Source: Deltaproteobacteria bacterium
GTDB lineage: Bacteria > Myxococcota_A > UBA796 > GCA-2862545
DNA length: 64,000 nt
Assembly (NCBI GenBank): GCA_016938035.1
Contig: JAFGVK010000002.1
Coordinates: 1-64,000 of the forward strand
Direction of reading: 5' to 3'
Of the stretch, positions 61,774 through 64,000 are shown one piece after another. How positions within the stretch are numbered: the first letter of the stretch is position 1; the number at the start of each line of letters is the position of its first letter. The translations under genes were made by a program, and so were the position numbers. The notes under the pieces were generated by a model. That model had not been told where the DNA came from and did no database searches. It worked only from the letters and a program-made list of their open reading frames with translations.

Positions 61774-62280
61774 ATGCTGCCCAGACTCGACTTCGCCAAG
61801 ATTGACGCAATGGACGCCCTTGACCTCGCCATCCTGATCGAGATCGAGGCGATGGAGCGCTACAAGTACTTCTCCCAGTCCCTTGGCCACACCGGCGGAA
61901 ACGACGCCACCAGCGTGTTCCGGATGATGGTCGACGCGGAGGGCAAGCACGGTGAGGAGCTCGCCGCCCGCCGCAAGCAGCTGTTCGGGACCGCCCCCAC
62001 CCGTGTCCACCGCGACATGGTGTGGGACGCCGAGGCGCCCGAGGAGGGCTCGATCCGCTGGGGCATGTCCCAGCTCAAGGCCCTGCAGATCTGCCTCGCC
62101 GCGGAGCACAAGGCCTTCAACTACTACGACGAGGCCATTCCCTTCGTGACCAACCCCGAGGTGGTCGAGCTCTTCAAGGGCCTGCGCGACGAGGAGACCC
62201 AGCACGTCCAGCTGCTGGAGGGGATCATTGCCAAGCTCCCCCCAGAGGCCGACATGGAGCTCGAGGACCTCGACGACTAG
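61774..62280 (+). CDS. Ferritin-like / rubrerythrin-type di-iron protein
   Basis: The 168-residue protein is a four-helix bundle with two di-iron half-sites: Glu in EIEAMERY (about 23-25), EGKH (Glu56, His59), EHKAF (Glu111) and EETQH (Glu141, His144). It resembles the rubrerythrin domain without rubredoxin zinc/iron finger, a family in iron handling or peroxide defence. ATG has GGAGAG upstream. It follows the repeat island and converges with the transporter gene after a three-base gap. Confidence 0.8.
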   Translation: MLPRLDFAKIDAMDALDLAILIEIEAMERYKYFSQSLGHTGGNDATSVFRMMVDAEGKHGEELAARRKQLFGTAPTRVHRDMVWDAEAPEEGSIRWGMSQLKALQICLAAEHKAFNYYDEAIPFVTNPEVVELFKGLRDEETQHVQLLEGIIAKLPPEADMELEDLDD

Positions 62281-62283
62281 CGG

Positions 62284-63525
62284 CTAGGGCGCGTCCCCCG
62301 CGGGGGGCCTGCGGAGCTCCTCGTCGCGCGACACCAGGCCACGGAAGCGCCTGCCGATGAGCGCGGCGAGGGCTAGCCAGACGCTGATCACCGCCAGGGT
62401 GACGGCGCCCACCTGATCGAAGCTTCCCAGGGTCGACAGGGCGAGGAGCAGCGCCGCCGCCAGCCCCTTCGCCACCCGGTACCCGAGGATGTCTACCACC
62501 GCCTTGCCCTCGGTCTTCTGCCGCATCCCCAGCGGGATGTAGAGCAGCTCGCGCGCGGTGCGGTGGATGGAGTAGTCGAAGGCCTTGGAGGACCACTTGG
62601 CGAAGGCCGCCGCGGCGAAGATCGGCACCGCCGCGTGGAGCCCCACCGAGGCGCCCAGCAGGAGCGGCACCGCCAGGAGGATCAGCGGCGCCCCGGTCAG
62701 GCGCAGGATCACCCCCGACAGGGCGTGGAGGATCAGGCTGCCGGTGTCGATCGCGGCGTAGACCTGCCCAAAGACCCCGGTGCGGACGTCCTGCTCGGGG
62801 TAGGCCAGCTCCATCGCCTGGTTGAACTGCAGGTCCACCAGGGTGATGGTGATCTGCGCCGCCACCACCAGCGCCAGCATCAGGCCCAGGTAGCGGCTGC
62901 TGCGGACCACCTGCATCCCTGCCAGCAGCCCGGGGCGCTCGTCCACCAGCGGGGGGGCGCTGCGCCCGGCGCTGCGGGACAGCGCCCAGGCGATCGCCAC
63001 CATCAGACCCAACAGCGGCAGCACCAGCCACAGGGTCTCGGCGGTGCCCCATGCCCTGGCGAGGCGCCCCACCGAGAGGTTCCCCACCACCCCGCCGGCC
63101 GCCGCCACCATGCCCAGCCACCCGTACACCCAGCGGGCGGTGCGGATCGGGAAGACCGCGTCGGCGAAGGCGTAGAAGGACTCCAGCAGCACGATGACAT
63201 ACACGTCCTTCCAGGCGTAGAGGGCGTAGTAGACCCCAGGCACCCCGGCGCGCTCCGCCAGGAGCAGGGCCGCCAGCAGCGCCCCAGAGGCCACGCCCGC
63301 CCCGCCGAACAGCCAGATCAGCTCCCGTCCCGGCACCAGCCGGTTGTAGGCGCTCACCGCGGCGGTGGCGAGCAGGGCCACCCCCACCCAGGCCCAGGGC
63401 AGGGCCTCGGAGCCGTGCGCCTCCAGGAACAGCGACTCTGCAGCGGGGCGCGCCACCGCGTAGGAGGCCATCATCAGGAAGGCCAGCAGCGAGAGGCCGC
63501 CCACGCGGCGCTGAGTGGGGGTCAC
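62284..63525 (-). CDS. NTT/MFS-like membrane transporter
   Basis: The 413-residue protein has about 11-12 TM helices. Its late segment YSIHRTARELLYIPL and QKTEGKAVVDILGYRVAKG resembles the ATP/ADP-translocase (NTT, AAA family) branch of transporters. In free-living bacteria these homologues have unknown substrates, so nucleotide exchange should not be assumed. GTG 63525 lies seven bases after the stop of the gene at the window edge, so the two form an operon. Confidence 0.75.
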   Translation of the reverse strand: MTPTQRRVGGLSLLAFLMMASYAVARPAAESLFLEAHGSEALPWAWVGVALLATAAVSAYNRLVPGRELIWLFGGAGVASGALLAALLLAERAGVPGVYYALYAWKDVYVIVLLESFYAFADAVFPIRTARWVYGWLGMVAAAGGVVGNLSVGRLARAWGTAETLWLVLPLLGLMVAIAWALSRSAGRSAPPLVDERPGLLAGMQVVRSSRYLGLMLALVVAAQITITLVDLQFNQAMELAYPEQDVRTGVFGQVYAAIDTGSLILHALSGVILRLTGAPLILLAVPLLLGASVGLHAAVPIFAAAAFAKWSSKAFDYSIHRTARELLYIPLGMRQKTEGKAVVDILGYRVAKGLAAALLLALSTLGSFDQVGAVTLAVISVWLALAALIGRRFRGLVSRDEELRRPPAGDAP

Positions 63526-63532
63526 CGGGTGA

Positions 63533-64000
63533 CTACTCGACCCTGGTGATCAGGCTCACCGAGGACTCGCCCTCGTTGGCCACCACGATGAAGCTGCCGT
63601 CCGAGGCCGCGGCGATCCCCTCGGGGCGGATGACGCTGCCGTCCTCGTCCTGCCCTCCGGTCTCGTCCGCGCCCACCTGGATGGCGGTGACGTAGGACGG
63701 CGCGGTGGCGTCGCTGACGTCGTACACCGCGACGGCGCCGGCCTGGCGCAGGGTCATCGCCACGTGGGAGTGGCCGCCGAAGCTGAAGGTGGACACCGAG
63801 TCGGGCTCGAACAGGGGGTAGCCCTCGCTCACCACCCTGGGGAAGCCCGCGGGGATGTCGCTGGCGCTGATGTCGGTGTTGGAGACCACCTCGCCGGTGA
63901 AGGACAGCACCTGGAAGGTGTCGTTCCACTCCCCGGCGGTCACGAAGAACACCGAGCTGTCCAGGTCGCGGAAGCTGGTGACCCCGTCGGGCCACGCCTC
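63533..64000 (-). CDS. C-terminal part of a beta-propeller-like exported protein (truncated by the window edge)
   Basis: The frame is open to the end of the window, so only the last 155 residues are seen. Repeated motifs (DSSVFFVTAGEWNDTF, SEGYPLFEPDSVSTFSFGGHSH, VAVYDVSD, IRPEGIAAASDGSFIVVANEGESS) resemble the choice-of-anchor I / esterase-like beta-propeller proteins of bacterial surfaces. An internal ATG-like start near 63952 is unlikely to be real. The complete gene must be read from the neighbouring sequence. Confidence 0.75.
   Translation of the reverse strand, partial: EAWPDGVTSFRDLDSSVFFVTAGEWNDTFQVLSFTGEVVSNTDISASDIPAGFPRVVSEGYPLFEPDSVSTFSFGGHSHVAMTLRQAGAVAVYDVSDATAPSYVTAIQVGADETGGQDEDGSVIRPEGIAAASDGSFIVVANEGESSVSLITRVE

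Noticed and set aside
1-64000. tRNA and rRNA genes
   Set aside because: I looked for TTCGA-type T-arms with flanking stems and for conserved rRNA words and found none in a plausible context; a covariance search would settle this.

Overview
The window looks like part of a very G+C-rich myxobacterial (Myxococcota, formerly Deltaproteobacteria) chromosome. Direct support comes from a MYXO-CTERM sorting tail (gene 45629-46903), many lipoproteins, MopE-type Asp/Cys repeat proteins, zinc-ribbon proteins with long low-complexity linkers and a TM helix, a eukaryote-like Ser/Thr kinase, and an EF-G of the mitochondrial-EFG1-like (spdEFG1) type. No rRNA, tRNA or CRISPR array was seen.

Layout. 1-10.8 kb: two MopE-repeat surface proteins with different C-terminal modules, a chalcone-isomerase-like secreted protein, an IscU/NifU-like scaffold whose third cysteine is replaced, a repeat island with a MITE-like insertion, two lipoproteins, a hybrid histidine kinase and a thioredoxin-like protein. 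10.8-20.9 kb: gene-poor accessory ground. It holds a dense GGCTGACGG repeat cluster, an MBL-fold hydrolase, a DUF932-like gene beside an AT-rich island, a coupled pair of paralogous exported proteins, a lipoprotein hydrolase and an IS66-like remnant. 20.9-34.6 kb: methyltransferase, P-loop ATPase fused to a SLOG-like domain, fusA, two lipoproteins sharing a GGMTRPG tail, a GlmU acetyltransferase-like protein coupled to a PcrA/UvrD helicase, two zinc-ribbon membrane proteins (one with a 36-bp tandem repeat), a TFIIB-type zinc protein and speA.

34.7-50 kb: pmbA/tldD (TldD carries a Tat/lipoprotein signal), an AAA+ ATPase with a winged helix, small envelope proteins, a Ser/Thr kinase, an RNA methyltransferase, a MYXO-CTERM protein, an amidohydrolase and a PepD-type dipeptidase. 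50-64 kb: a membrane adenylate cyclase, a KtrB/KtrA potassium uptake pair with a third membrane gene, an isochorismatase/flavoprotein/radical-SAM overlap operon, a pentapeptide-repeat protein, a single-TM low-complexity protein, a second repeat island, a ferritin-like protein, an NTT-like carrier and a truncated beta-propeller-like gene at the edge.

The most novel item is a dispersed repeat family. Three copies (6705-7025, 55157-55330, 61366-61539) are each exactly 174 bp once a 141-bp inverted-repeat element is removed from the first, and a truncated fourth copy lies beside the third. The repeat contains a small reading frame beginning MKL, with a ribosome-binding-site-like sequence. The 141-bp element (6843-6983) is bounded by 6-bp direct repeats, and the other copies show the empty site.
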